Assembly: GCA_902763365.1 (NCBI GenBank)
Contig: CACWRT010000008.1
Coordinates: forward strand, 1 to 46,180
Reading direction: 5' to 3'
DNA: 46,180 nt
Origin: an uncultured Ruminococcus sp.
Lineage (GTDB): Bacteria > Bacillota > Clostridia > Oscillospirales > Acutalibacteraceae
Shown here: positions 1-8,769 of the stretch, in pieces
Layout: every line of letters begins with the position of its first letter
How positions within the stretch are numbered: position 1 is the first letter of the stretch
The notes under the pieces: model-generated
Database searches by the model: none
The model's input: only the letters and a program-made list of their open reading frames with translations
What the model was told of the DNA's origin: nothing
Made by a program: the position numbers and the translations under genes

Positions 1-15
1 CTGAGTTTCTCCACT

Positions 16-94
16 GTCATCCCGAGCATAAGCGAGGGATCTTTTCCAGAAAAGCAACTTTATCGCAAAGATTCCTCACTTCGTTCGGAATGAC
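16..94. repeat. Palindromic dispersed repeat (GTCATCCCGAGC type)
   Basis: The two ends are imperfect inverted copies: GTCATCCCGAGC..AGCGAGGGATCTTTT on the left, and AAAGATTCCTCACTTCG..CGGAATGAC on the right, which is the reverse complement of the same motif with a few changes. The roughly 79-base unit would fold into one long hairpin. From memory, elements of this pattern are common between genes in gut Clostridia; only one copy is in this window, so its repetitive nature is known-family recall rather than something seen here. No coding function is supported. Confidence 0.6.
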
Positions 95-159
95 ACGAGA
101 GTTGAATCTCCTCAAAATGACAAAAAAGGCTGCATTATTATTTGAAAATTGATTTCCGT

Positions 160-232
160 GGCCCCGGCGAGCCGCCGGTCCCATAACGCGGGGTCGCTTC
201 ACTACGTTCCGCTCTGGGCTCGTCGCTGCAAC
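160..232 (-). repeat. GC-rich dispersed repeat, copy A (inverted)
   Basis: On the minus strand this reads GCAGCGACGAGCCCAGAGCG, then a GAAGCGA segment, CCCCGCGTTATGGGACC and the palindrome CCGGCGGCTCGCCGG. It matches the copies near 34974, 41355 and 41490 in the same order of blocks. Unlike the + strand copies, the sequence after the palindrome has no TTGAC. It is much richer in GC than its surroundings. Confidence 0.75.
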
Positions 233-380
233 TTTTATTAGTCGCGGTTATTACTTTTTTATCGGCTGATGTTTTATGTTACTCACTCAGAATTATTGAA
301 GTGTTAGTTATTTAATTCTTCCGGAATTATTTTACATTAATGATTTGATATGCCGCAGTTCAAAATGTTTGTAATTTTTA

Positions 381-409
381 TTGGAAAAAGTAACATATTA
401 TGCTATAAT
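381..409 (+). promoter_or_regulatory. Promoter for the lipoprotein gene
   Basis: A -35 box TTGGAA (381-386), 17 bases, then TATAAT (404-409) preceded by TG at 401-402, which makes an extended -10. It lies inside the longest possible reading frame for the next gene, which argues that translation starts downstream at 444. Confidence 0.7.
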
Positions 410-443
410 ACTGTTAAAAGGTTATAGGAGGGAAACAGTCGGG

Positions 444-1139
444 ATGTTAAAGAGAACAGCAGTATTAATGAGAATTGTTACTGCGATTGCTGCTGGGTGT
501 ATTATTATAGGTATAACAGGCTGCGGTAAGGAAGAAAAAAGAGTGGAATTACCCGATAACAATACATATGATGAATCACTTGATGAAAGTTTGGCTTTAG
601 TTGAGTCTGATAATACATTTTCTTCTTCTGTGTCAAATAATAAAAATGAAGAAGAAATAAGCTTGGAGAACGAAGAAATTGACGCTGAAGATAATGTTCC
701 CGATGGCACTGCTTCCGCTGCGGATGATAACACTGATGATATAACAGAAACGGGCGGTGAGTTTTCTGACGGCAGCACTTTATCTGAGGCATCTCCTGAG
801 GTTATACGGCTGACAGAAAAATATATTGATTCTGACGGTATACTTGATCTTGAGATGATGCTGAGCGAAGGAATGGGACTTCTGCCTGCACAAAGCGGTT
901 TGTTTGACGATAATTACTCAGTAAGCTTTGTAATTAATAATTTTACCCATAAGGAAAATCCCGGCTGTATTTTCGTATATTCTTTTGATGGAGTTTATCA
1001 CTATATGAGGGAATGTGACAGCAGCGGTGAAATAAAAGCAGTATTCAGGAATTTTGATCTCACAATGTCCTATTCGGATGCACAGGCATTGTATGATGTT
1101 TTCAAAAGTCAGAATATTGAAGGATTTCAAGAGATATAA
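444..1139 (+). CDS. Acidic surface lipoprotein, function unknown
   Basis: A 231-residue secreted lipoprotein. It has a basic N-terminus (MLKR), a hydrophobic stretch of about residues 11-25 and the lipobox ITGC with the acylated Cys at residue 27. Residues about 30-125 are a low-complexity linker very rich in Asp, Glu, Ser and Asn, typical of a flexible tether. The C-terminal 110 residues (about 125-231) form the only folded-looking part and match no family I recognise. The frame could open at 381, but that codon is part of the -35 box; GGAGGG at 428-433 sits correctly before ATG 444. It is probably anchored to the outer face of the membrane; the role is unknown. The frame of the next gene overlaps its 3' end. 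Confidence 0.75.
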   Translation: MLKRTAVLMRIVTAIAAGCIIIGITGCGKEEKRVELPDNNTYDESLDESLALVESDNTFSSSVSNNKNEEEISLENEEIDAEDNVPDGTASAADDNTDDITETGGEFSDGSTLSEASPEVIRLTEKYIDSDGILDLEMMLSEGMGLLPAQSGLFDDNYSVSFVINNFTHKENPGCIFVYSFDGVYHYMRECDSSGEIKAVFRNFDLTMSYSDAQALYDVFKSQNIEGFQEI

Positions 1140-2181
1140 ATGTTTGGATGTGATTTATTTGAGAAATTATCTTATATGTTTTTATGTTTTACAGCAGTGT
1201 CTTTATGAAAGCCTGGAGGATGACCTGGCTGTTCTTCTTGAAAAGATATCTCCTGAATTGTGGGAAGACGGAAAACCCGAGGACAAGGATACATTCAGAA
1301 AGTGGAGCAATGTTCTGAATACAGAAAAAATGACTGTCTGTGAGATGCAGGAAAGGCTTGCTGCCGAACTGGAATCAATGGGTGACGGTTTTGAAAAAAC
1401 TGTCAGAATAATTAAAGGAAAAAGCTTTGAATACTTTATCTCCCAGGCAGAGGAGAGAATGTATGAATATATTAGCGATCATGATATGAAAACTGTTCTA
1501 TTGCCGCCGTGGGAGGCTATGATGAAAAAAATGGTATGGCGGCAGATGGGAAGAATAAAAGACAAAAAAATACTTGATTTTGGCAGCGGAACAGGTATTA
1601 CATCAGAGCATTTTGCAGAAAATAATGACGTTACAGCTGTAGAGCCATCACAGGAAAGTGTGAATATGCGCTGGAAAGATAAAAAATACAGGCAGCTTTG
1701 CGGAACCCTGGAAATTTTGAAGGACATGCCTGATAAAAGCTTTGACATTATAATCTGTCACAATGTTCTTGAGTATGCTATAGAAAGGGAAGAAATAGTC
1801 AGGGAATTTGCAAGGCTTCTCAAAGATGAAGGATATATTTCCATAGTCAAGCATAACCGTGCCGGGAGAGTAATGCAGATGGCAGTATTGCTTGATGCTC
1901 CGGATAAAGCCGAATCTTTGCTTGATGGGAATGACAGTACGGCTTCCTCGTACGGTGTTATAAGATATTATGAAGACGAGGATATAGAAAAATGGTGTGA
2001 TATACTTAAAATACAAAAAGTCAGGGGAATGAGGACATTCTGGGACTTGCAGCAGGATCAGAAGCTCCATAAAGATATTTTCTGGCAGGACAGGATGATA
2101 GATCTTGAAATGCGGGTAAGCGAGCTTGACCCCTACAGACAGACTGCTTTTTTCCATCACCTGACGGTTAAGCGTATATAG
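1093..2181 (+). CDS. Class I SAM-dependent methyltransferase with N-terminal extension
   Basis: About 362 residues if started at ATG 1093. The C-terminal two thirds is a Rossmann methyltransferase: motif I ILDFGSGTG at about residues 160-168, the acidic end of strand 2 (AVEPS), and a PDKSFDIIICHNVLEY block resembling Methyltransf_11 proteins. The N-terminal part (LAVLLEKISPELWEDGKPED and onwards) looks like a helical domain I cannot name. The substrate is unknown. The start is uncertain: the open frame begins at 1054, inside the lipoprotein gene, ATGs at 1093/1096 lack a clear ribosome site, and GTG 1150 is possible. Overlap with the upstream gene suggests cotranscription. The methyltransferase assignment is firm; the N-terminus is not. 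Confidence 0.75.
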   Translation: MMFSKVRILKDFKRYKCLDVIYLRNYLICFYVLQQCLYESLEDDLAVLLEKISPELWEDGKPEDKDTFRKWSNVLNTEKMTVCEMQERLAAELESMGDGFEKTVRIIKGKSFEYFISQAEERMYEYISDHDMKTVLLPPWEAMMKKMVWRQMGRIKDKKILDFGSGTGITSEHFAENNDVTAVEPSQESVNMRWKDKKYRQLCGTLEILKDMPDKSFDIIICHNVLEYAIEREEIVREFARLLKDEGYISIVKHNRAGRVMQMAVLLDAPDKAESLLDGNDSTASSYGVIRYYEDEDIEKWCDILKIQKVRGMRTFWDLQQDQKLHKDIFWQDRMIDLEMRVSELDPYRQTAFFHHLTVKRI

Positions 2182-2207
2182 CTGTCTGACTTAAAAGATT
2201 CAGTATA

Positions 2208-2375
2208 AAATTTATAGTTGGCGAAAAATAATATCAATGACTACATAATGAAAAAAACAAGATTTGAGCTGCTCAAAAAAGCTTGAAATGTGGTCAATTT
2301 AGCTTGAATGATTCAGATGGGGCGGAACGAAATGAAGTGATACCCGCGTTCAGAGTCCGGCGTCACGTTGGCAAA
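2208..2375 (+). repeat. GC-rich dispersed repeat, copy B (long form)
   Basis: Aligns with the long copy at 41432-41586. Shared blocks in order: TTATAGTTGRC, ATATCAATG, GARCTGCTCAA, then CGGAACGAAATGAAGTGATA, CCCGCGTT and GGTCCGGCG (AGTCCGGCG here). It ends in CACGTTGGCA, where TTGGCA (2368-2373) takes the place of the TTGACA seen in other copies. It lies between the methyltransferase stop and the next gene's ribosome site. The left AT-rich half is the less conserved. Confidence 0.7.
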
Positions 2376-2417
2376 GGCATATGTTTTGTAGACTAATATT
2401 AGCAGGAGGAAAAGAAG

Positions 2418-2783
2418 ATGAAATTTATTGAGTATCCGAAATGTACGACTTGTAAAAAGGCAAAGAAATGGCTTGATGAACATGGTATAAAATATACCGA
2501 CAGACATATAAAGGACGAAAATCCTACATATGAGGAATTGAAGCTGTGGCAGTCAGAAAGCGGACTTCCGTTGAAAAAGTTTTTCAATACAAGCGGAATG
2601 CTTTACCGTGAGATGCAGCTTAAAGATAAACTGTCTGAAATGAGTGAAGATGAAATGCTGAAGCTTCTTGCAACAGACGGAATGCTTGTAAAAAGACCTC
2701 TTCTTATAGACGGTTCAACGGTTCTTATAGGATTCAAGGAAACGCAGTGGCAGGAAGCTTTGTGCGGCGGTGATGACAAATGA
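2418..2783 (+). CDS. ArsC/Spx-family thioredoxin-fold protein
   Basis: A 121-residue small protein of the ArsC/Spx/YffB family. The N-terminal strand is followed by CTTC (Cys9 and Cys12), the redox pair of the Spx/MgsR branch; classic glutaredoxin-type arsenate reductases keep only the first Cys. [11 protein letters not shown] near residue 50-60 and VKRPLLIDG near residue 93-101 are the family's conserved blocks. No arsenic gene is nearby, so a redox-sensing or general reductase role fits better than arsenate reduction; this is inference. AGGAGGAAAAG at 2403-2413 supports the start. The stop overlaps the next start (ATGA), so it is translationally coupled to the YgiQ-like gene. Confidence 0.85.
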   Translation: MKFIEYPKCTTCKKAKKWLDEHGIKYTDRHIKDENPTYEELKLWQSESGLPLKKFFNTSGMLYREMQLKDKLSEMSEDEMLKLLATDGMLVKRPLLIDGSTVLIGFKETQWQEALCGGDDK

Positions 2784-4732
2784 AGGATTTTTTGCCGATA
2801 AGCCGTGAGGATATGGAAAAAAGAGGATGGGAGCAGGTGGATTTCACCTTTGTAATAGGAGATGCCTATGTAGATCATCCGTCTTTCGGTCCTGCAATAA
2901 TAAGCCGTGTGCTGGAATCCGAAGGCTATCGGGTTGGAATAATTGCCCAACCCGATTGGAGAAACCCCGAAAGTATAAATGTTTTCGGAGAGCCGAGACT
3001 TGGATTTCTTATTTGTGCCGGAAATATGGATTCAATGGTAAATCACTATTCCGTATCAAAGAAAAGACGTTCAAAGGATTTTTTTACTCCCGGGGGAGTA
3101 ATGGGGAAGCGCCCTGATCATGCGACAGTAGTCTACGGCAATCTTATCAGACGAATGTATAAGGACAAGCCGGTTATCATAGGAGGAATAGAAGCAAGCC
3201 TGCGCAGAATGGCTCATTATGATTATTGGGACGACTGTATGAAGCGTTCCGTGCTGCTTGACAGTCAGGCGGATCTTATTTCTTACGGAATGGGCGAAAA
3301 GTCTATTGTGGAAATAGCCGACGCACTTAACAGCGGTATCCCTGTAGAGGATATCACATTTATAAAAGGGACTGTATATAAAACAAAAAGTCTTGAAAAT
3401 GTATATGACTATGTGACGTTGCCGTCATATGAAGATATTCTTGAAGATAAGCTGAATTATGCAAGAAGCTTTTACATACAATATTGTAATACGGATGCTT
3501 TTTCGGGAAAATGTCTTGCAGAACCTTATGGAAATAATATGTTTGTAGTTCAGAATCCCATGTCCAAACCTCTTACTACAGAAGAAATGGATAAGGTGTA
3601 TGCACTGCCGTATATGAGGACATATCATCCGTGTTATGAAAAGGACGGAGGCATTGACGCCATAAAAGAAGTCAAATTCAGTCTTATCAGTAACAGAGGA
3701 TGCTACGGCGGCTGTAATTTCTGTGCGCTTACTTTTCATCAGGGAAGGATAATTCAGTCAAGAAGCCATGAATCTATTTTAGAGGAAGCAAGACTGATAA
3801 TAAACGATCCCGAATTCAAGGGCTATATACACGATGTGGGCGGACCGACAGCAAACTTCCGCAAGCCTGCCTGCAAGAAACAGCTTAAAGCCGGAGTCTG
3901 TACTCACAGACAATGCCTTTTCCCGAAGCCCTGTCCCAATCTTGAGGTTGATCACAGTGATTATCTTGAGCTGCTGAGGAAACTTAGGGCACTGCCAAAG
4001 GTGAAAAAAGTATTTATACGTTCCGGAATCAGATTTGACTATATAATGGCTGACCCCGATGATACATTTTTCAGGGAAATGTGTGAGTACCATATCAGTG
4101 GTCAACTGAAGGTCGCCCCCGAGCATATTTCCGATACTGTGCTAAAAACTCTCGGAAAACCCGAAAACAGTGTTTATAAAGCCTTCTGCAAAAAGTATGC
4201 CGCAATAAATAAGAAGCTGGGAAAGCCTCAGTATCTTGTTCCGTATCTTATGTCATCTCATCCGGGTTCTACACTGAAGGAGGCAATAGAGTTGGCGGAG
4301 TATCTGAGGGATAACCATTTAAGCCCTGAGCAGGTACAGGATTTTTACCCAACACCGTCAACTATATCTACCTGTATGTATTATACGGGAGTTGATCCCA
4401 GGACAATGAAGCCGGTTTTTGTGGAGCATGATCCTCACAGAAAGGCAATGCAGAGAGCACTTATACAATATAAAAATCCGAAAAACTATGATCTTGTACA
4501 TGAAGCTCTTGAGCTTGCGAACAGAAGGGATCTTATCGGATTTGACAAGAAGTGTCTGATACATCCCAAAAACAAAAAAGATGCCTCGGCAGTAAGATCT
4601 CAGAAGTCATCCGGCAAAACCGATGCAGAGAAAAAGTACGGTATTTCATTTGACAAATATGACCGTATACAGGATCATGCCAAGGAGCAGTCAAGACAAA
4701 GATCAGCCGCAAGACGCAAAAAAAGACAGTAA
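2780..4732 (+). CDS. YgiQ-family radical SAM protein
   Basis: 650 residues, the usual length for YgiQ/UPF0313. The N-terminus [20 protein letters not shown] is the family signature, followed by the B12-binding-like region. The radical-SAM cluster motif CYGGCNFC has its three Cys at residues 308, 312 and 315. Further family blocks are [10 protein letters not shown] (near residue 445), PYLMSSHPG (near 490) and FYPTP (near 525). A Lys/Arg-rich tail follows residue 605. It is a cytoplasmic iron-sulfur enzyme whose substrate is not established. It overlaps the preceding ArsC-like gene by four bases. No clear terminator follows; about 265 non-coding bases separate it from nfeD. Confidence 0.92.
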   Translation: MKDFLPISREDMEKRGWEQVDFTFVIGDAYVDHPSFGPAIISRVLESEGYRVGIIAQPDWRNPESINVFGEPRLGFLICAGNMDSMVNHYSVSKKRRSKDFFTPGGVMGKRPDHATVVYGNLIRRMYKDKPVIIGGIEASLRRMAHYDYWDDCMKRSVLLDSQADLISYGMGEKSIVEIADALNSGIPVEDITFIKGTVYKTKSLENVYDYVTLPSYEDILEDKLNYARSFYIQYCNTDAFSGKCLAEPYGNNMFVVQNPMSKPLTTEEMDKVYALPYMRTYHPCYEKDGGIDAIKEVKFSLISNRGCYGGCNFCALTFHQGRIIQSRSHESILEEARLIINDPEFKGYIHDVGGPTANFRKPACKKQLKAGVCTHRQCLFPKPCPNLEVDHSDYLELLRKLRALPKVKKVFIRSGIRFDYIMADPDDTFFREMCEYHISGQLKVAPEHISDTVLKTLGKPENSVYKAFCKKYAAINKKLGKPQYLVPYLMSSHPGSTLKEAIELAEYLRDNHLSPEQVQDFYPTPSTISTCMYYTGVDPRTMKPVFVEHDPHRKAMQRALIQYKNPKNYDLVHEALELANRRDLIGFDKKCLIHPKNKKDASAVRSQKSSGKTDAEKKYGISFDKYDRIQDHAKEQSRQRSAARRKKRQ

Positions 4733-4997
4733 AATGCAATGATTAAAAAATGATTTACTAATTATTAGCAAATTGTAAATTCCGATAGATAGTTGTCGAA
4801 ATTTATTGATTTTTGAAAAATGCTGTGGTATTATAATGATAATACGATCTACTTAGACAAAGATTTAACAAACGTTTGTGTTTCGGATATCAGAAATACA
4901 GATAAGGAATGACCTGACACCGACAGAAGGCGTTAACGGTTCTGCTGTGTGTGGAGTTTGAGCTTTGCAGAGATCGTAAAACAGGAGGTGTAATATT
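4733..4997 (+). other. 265-base leader region before the NfeD/SPFH pair
   Basis: Non-coding. TATAAT at 4832-4837 and GATAAT at 4838-4843 are plausible -10 boxes, but no -35 box sits at ideal spacing. If transcription starts near 4845 the mRNA would carry about 150 bases of leader before GGAGGTG at 4984-4990. The leader has several GC-containing blocks but matches no riboswitch I recognise. Confidence 0.4.
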
Positions 4998-5426
4998 ATG
5001 TTGGAAATTTGGTTGACGGTAATTGTAATTGCCATTGTTATCGAAATAGCGACTCAGGTCCAGCTTGTAACGATATGGGCAGCACTCGGAGGAATAGCGT
5101 CACTTATATGTGATATTTGCGGCGTTGATAACAGGATCCAGATCATCGTCTTTTTTGCTGTTACCTTCATAGCACTTGCACTTACACGTCCTTTGGTCAG
5201 AAAGCTGACAAAGAACATCAGGAATACACCCACAAATGCCGATATGAATATCGGAAAAACAGGTCTTGTAACTAAGATAGTTGATGAGGCAACAGGTGTA
5301 TTCAGAGTAACTGTTTCTGGAGCAGACTGGTCTGCAAAATCGGTGGATTCAAGAATTCCCCGCATTGGAGATTCAGTCAGAGTTGAGGGTATAGAAGGCG
5401 TAAAGCTTATTGTATCCGCAGTTTGA
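4998..5426 (+). CDS. NfeD-like membrane protein
   Basis: 142 residues. Two or three hydrophobic segments (about 3-20, 25-40 and 47-65) are followed by a basic loop and a C-terminal OB-like beta domain (MNIGKTGLVTKIVDEATGVF.. and IPRIGDSVRVEGIEGVKLIV), the layout of short NfeD proteins. The family partners SPFH proteins in membrane microdomains, and an SPFH gene follows after 30 bases, the classic NfeD-stomatin pair. The strong AGGAGGTG sets the start. It lacks the N-terminal ClpP-like protease domain of long NfeD proteins. The physiological target is unknown. Confidence 0.85.
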   Translation: MLEIWLTVIVIAIVIEIATQVQLVTIWAALGGIASLICDICGVDNRIQIIVFFAVTFIALALTRPLVRKLTKNIRNTPTNADMNIGKTGLVTKIVDEATGVFRVTVSGADWSAKSVDSRIPRIGDSVRVEGIEGVKLIVSAV

Positions 5427-5456
5427 AAATTTGAATTTGAAAAGAGGTAATTCATT

Positions 5457-6497
5457 ATGGATGGTGGAATCATCGCTCTGATTATCATTGGTATAATAAT
5501 CCTTCTTGTTATAATCAAGAATATAAATGTCGTTCCTCAGTCTAATGCGTATGTTATCGAGAGATTCGGTACATTTTATGCAATATGGGGCAACGGTATC
5601 CACGTAAAAGTTCCGTTTATGGACAGAGTTGCAAGAAAAGTATCACTCAAGGAACAGGTAGTTGACTTTGAGCCCCAGTCAGTTATCACAAGAGATAACG
5701 TTTCGATGAAGATAGATACAGTAGTATACTATCAGATCACTGACCCCAGACTCTATACCTACGGCGTAGAGCATCCGATCATGGCAATTGAAACACTTTG
5801 CGCAACAACACTGCGTAATATTATCGGTGAGCTTGAGCTCGATAACACACTTACTTCCCGTGATAATATCAATGCACGTATCCGTGAGATACTTGATGAA
5901 GCAACAGATCCCTGGGGTATAAAGGTAAAGCGCGTTGAGCTGAAGAACATTCTCCCGCCCCGTGAGATACAGGTAGCCATGGAGAAGCAGATGAAGGCTG
6001 AACGTGAACGCCGCGCAAGAATCCTTGACGCAGAAGGCGAAAAGACAAGTCAGATCCTTGTTGCAGAAGGTCATAAGGAAGCAGCTATCCTTCGTGCAGA
6101 CGCTATCAGAGAAACAAAAATACGTGAAGCACAGGGTGAAGCTGAGGCTATCCTTGCAGTACAGAAGGCATATGCAGACAGCTTGCGTATGTTGAACGAA
6201 GCAGCACCGACAGATAAGGTCATTGCACTCAAGAGTCTTGAGGCATTTCAGAAGGCTGCCGACGGCCGTGCTACAAAGATTATTATTCCCTCCGAGATCC
6301 AGTCTATGGCGGGTCTTGCAACATCACTCAAAGAGCTTGTTGTTGACGGAAAGCTTGATAATACACCGAAAGCAAATCAGGGTGTTCAAATCCCTAATAT
6401 GCAGTCTCCTGTACAGCAGGATCCTGCTCAGGCACAGGCTGCACTGAGAGAGAAGGCAAGAGAAGCTCTCCAGCAAAATGCTCCGAGGGTACAGTGA
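5457..6497 (+). CDS. SPFH/band 7 stomatin-like protein (QmcA/paraslipin type)
   Basis: 346 residues. An N-terminal membrane anchor (about 5-22) is followed by the SPFH domain from VVPQSNAYVIERFG (about 26) to VKRVELKNILPP (about 155-166). A long charged Ala/Glu-rich coiled coil runs from about 170 to 235 and drives oligomerisation in this family. The tail after about 300 is rich in Gln, Ala and Pro. It should form membrane-associated rings with the upstream NfeD protein, helping to organise membrane domains. Codon use is strongly biased to common codons, suggesting high expression. Spacing to nfeD is 30 bases with GAGGT before the ATG. Transcription probably stops at the hairpin near 6578. 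Confidence 0.92.
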   Translation: MDGGIIALIIIGIIILLVIIKNINVVPQSNAYVIERFGTFYAIWGNGIHVKVPFMDRVARKVSLKEQVVDFEPQSVITRDNVSMKIDTVVYYQITDPRLYTYGVEHPIMAIETLCATTLRNIIGELELDNTLTSRDNINARIREILDEATDPWGIKVKRVELKNILPPREIQVAMEKQMKAERERRARILDAEGEKTSQILVAEGHKEAAILRADAIRETKIREAQGEAEAILAVQKAYADSLRMLNEAAPTDKVIALKSLEAFQKAADGRATKIIIPSEIQSMAGLATSLKELVVDGKLDNTPKANQGVQIPNMQSPVQQDPAQAQAALREKAREALQQNAPRVQ

Positions 6498-6508
6498 GAT
6501 TAAAGTAA

Positions 6509-6543
6509 CGTCTGATCTGTTTGGTTAAACAAGAGATCAGACG
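6509..6543 (+). other. Perfect 10-bp inverted repeat after the SPFH gene
   Basis: CGTCTGATCT (6509-6518) pairs exactly with AGATCAGACG (6534-6543) across a 15-base loop. No T-run follows, so it is more likely a 3'-end stabilising hairpin or processing site than a terminator. It lies just upstream of a true terminator-like hairpin. Confidence 0.5.
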
Positions 6544-6577
6544 CTGCTTAGGAACGCATTTATTAAATAAGTTAATG

Positions 6578-6616
6578 AAAAAGCAAGGTCTATGATAAAA
6601 TAGCCTTGCTTTTTTT
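6578..6616 (+). terminator. Rho-independent terminator of the NfeD/SPFH operon
   Basis: AAGCAAGG pairs with CCTTGCTT, with flanking A and T runs extending the stem, and seven T's end at 6616. The A-run on the left makes it potentially bidirectional, but no converging gene exists here. Confidence 0.75.
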
Positions 6617-6702
6617 GCGTTTATAATGTACAATTGTATACGGAAGATTATTTTTCGGAGAGTGGATGAGTTCCATGAACCGATGGGAAAGAGGAGAGAA
6701 AT

Positions 6703-7218
6703 ATGTCAGAACAGAAAAAAGCAGCTGTCATAATGGGCAGCGACAGTGATTTTCCCGTTGTATCGGGAGCTTTGAAAACATTGAAAGAATACGGAGTACC
6801 CTTTGAGGTACATATAATGTCTGCGCACCGTACCCCTGAGGCAGCAGCCGAATTTTCTTCAAAAGCAAGAGAAAACGGATTTGGTGTAATAATTGCGGCA
6901 GCAGGAAAAGCAGCCCATCTTGCAGGCGTTCTCGCAGCCCATACTACTATACCTGTAATAGGTATACCGATAAAATCCTCCACACTTGACGGACTTGATG
7001 CGCTGCTTGCAACAGTTCAGATGCCTAAGGGTATACCTGTAGCAACTGTAGCTATTGACGGTGCGGATAATGCTGCTATACTTGCTGTACAAATACTTGC
7101 TCTTTCCGATGAAAGACTTGCAGAAAAGCTTGCACAGGAAAAGATCAATATGAAGGAAGGCGTGGCTAAAAAGAATGAGGCTGTACAGAAAAAGGTAGAG
7201 GAGATCATGGTTGAGTAA
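6703..7218 (+). CDS. purE: N5-carboxyaminoimidazole ribonucleotide mutase PurE
   Basis: 171 residues; interconverts carboxylated aminoimidazole ribonucleotides in de novo purine synthesis. GSDSDFPV near residue 10-17, SAHRTPE near 42-48 and the TVQMPKGIPVATVAI block near 105-120 are the PurE signatures. The protein resembles class I bacterial enzymes, which act with PurK; no purK is seen here. GAGGAGAG precedes the ATG by a few bases. It is the first gene of a seven-gene purine run and follows a terminator, so its own promoter should lie in 6617-6690; a TATAAT at 6622-6627 lacks a good -35 partner. Confidence 0.95.
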   Translation: MSEQKKAAVIMGSDSDFPVVSGALKTLKEYGVPFEVHIMSAHRTPEAAAEFSSKARENGFGVIIAAAGKAAHLAGVLAAHTTIPVIGIPIKSSTLDGLDALLATVQMPKGIPVATVAIDGADNAAILAVQILALSDERLAEKLAQEKINMKEGVAKKNEAVQKKVEEIMVE

Positions 7219-7301
7219 TAAAGCTGTGATATTATGTTCGCTTGATGTATAGAGATATCAGAAAGTCTTTATCGAAATGCGATGATTAAGGAGTTTTATT
7301 A

Positions 7302-8717
7302 ATGTCTGAGTTACATGATGAATGTGGTGTTTTCGGGATATTCAAGAATGACGAAAGCATGAATATTGTGGATGAAACGTACCTTGCATTGTACGCTCTC
7401 CAGCACAGAGGTCAGATTGGCGCAGGTATTGCCGTTAATAAAGACGGAAATATGAAGTATTTCAAGGGACACGGAATGATACCCGAAGCAATACCCGAGT
7501 CCGAGTTAAATCGTCTCGGCAAGGGAAAGATAGCTCTCGGTCACGTAAAGTATTCGTCGGGTGAAGCCGTGGATCACGAAAACCTTGCGCCTCTTGTGAT
7601 GAGATATATAAAAGGACAGCTTGCCATATGTATGAACGGTTCAATAACGAACTTTCACGAGCTTCGTGAAGAGCTGAATCAGGGGGCTGCCATATTCCAG
7701 TCAAACGGAGATACTGAAATCATTGCCTATCTTATAGCGAGAGCAAGGATAAACGCAGTATCTATAGAAGAAGCGGTAAGAGAAGCAGTCTGTAAGCTGA
7801 AGGGCGCATATGCTATAGCCCTTATGTCTCCCAGCAAGCTTATAGCAGTCCGTGACCCCATGGGCATACGTCCTCTTTGCTACGGCAAAATAGGAGAGAG
7901 CTATGTTGTTGCCTCGGAGTCATGCGTTTTTGACAGCCTTGGCGGAGAATTTATAAGGGATGTAGCCCCCGGTGAAATGATAGTTATAGACGAGCAGGGA
8001 CTTCATAGCTATAAAGTTACCGAGTCGGAGAAAACAGCTTTGTGCCTGTTTGAATATGTATATTTTTCAAGACCTGATTCGGTAGTTGACGGAGTATCCG
8101 TGGCAAGGGCAAGACAAAGGGCAGGTGAACTGCTTGCACAGCAGCATCCTGTTGAGGCTGATTTTGTATGCGGAGTTCCCGATTGCGGCATAGAGTCCGC
8201 CATTGGATATTCAATGGCGTCGGGGATAAAATATGCAACAGGTCTTATCAAGAATAAGTATATAGGCCGTGCATTCAATGATAGAAAAAAGAATAATGAA
8301 TATATGATGAGGATAAAGCTGAATGCCCTGAAGCATAATGTTGAAGGTAAGAGAGTTATTGTAATTGATGACTCGATACTTAAAGGCGCAACAAGCAAAC
8401 ATATTGTGGAGCTTCTCAGGGCAGCCGGTGCAAAGGAAGTACACATGAGAATTGCATCACCCATGTTTCGCAATCCTTGTTATCTTACAAGCGACACTAC
8501 CCCTAAAGAGGATCTTATAGCATCCGAAAAAACGAATGAAGAGATCTGTAAATATATAGGCGCGGACAGTCTCGGATTCCTGTCCACGGAAAGTTTGCCG
8601 CAGATAGCTAAGGAATGTAAGCTTAATTTCTGTGATGCCTGCTTTACAGGCAATTATCCCCTCGATGTATCTGATACTTCAAGAGCGGATAAGTATTCAC
8701 AGAAGATAGAATCATAA
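7302..8717 (+). CDS. purF: Amidophosphoribosyltransferase PurF
   Basis: 471 residues; makes phosphoribosylamine from PRPP and glutamine, the first committed purine step. The N-terminal glutamine amidotransferase nucleophile is Cys8 after a short propeptide MSELHDE that must be cleaved. The PRPP-binding motif VIVIDDSILKGATS is near residues 350-363. Cys in NPCY and CDACFTG near the C-terminus fit the iron-sulfur cluster ligands of the Bacillus-type enzyme. AAGGAG precedes the ATG. The gene sits 83 bases after purE and about 50 bases before purM, consistent with one operon. Confidence 0.96.
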   Translation: MSELHDECGVFGIFKNDESMNIVDETYLALYALQHRGQIGAGIAVNKDGNMKYFKGHGMIPEAIPESELNRLGKGKIALGHVKYSSGEAVDHENLAPLVMRYIKGQLAICMNGSITNFHELREELNQGAAIFQSNGDTEIIAYLIARARINAVSIEEAVREAVCKLKGAYAIALMSPSKLIAVRDPMGIRPLCYGKIGESYVVASESCVFDSLGGEFIRDVAPGEMIVIDEQGLHSYKVTESEKTALCLFEYVYFSRPDSVVDGVSVARARQRAGELLAQQHPVEADFVCGVPDCGIESAIGYSMASGIKYATGLIKNKYIGRAFNDRKKNNEYMMRIKLNALKHNVEGKRVIVIDDSILKGATSKHIVELLRAAGAKEVHMRIASPMFRNPCYLTSDTTPKEDLIASEKTNEEICKYIGADSLGFLSTESLPQIAKECKLNFCDACFTGNYPLDVSDTSRADKYSQKIES

Positions 8718-8769
8718 AATTATTCTTGTTTGATAAAAAATACGGCATATGCCGTTCGGAGGTAAATAT

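Noticed and set aside
17-202. Minus-strand 61-codon frame at the left edge
   Set aside because: Runs across two repeat elements; no ribosome site and no domain.
422-778. Minus-strand frames opposite the lipoprotein linker
   Set aside because: Low-complexity complement of the acidic linker; no ribosome site.
2418-2783. Arsenic resistance locus
   Set aside because: The protein has the Spx-like CxxC and there is no arsR, arsB or acr3 nearby.
6617-6702. Purine riboswitch before purE
   Set aside because: The gap between terminator and start is only about 85 bases and lacks the conserved purine aptamer loops.
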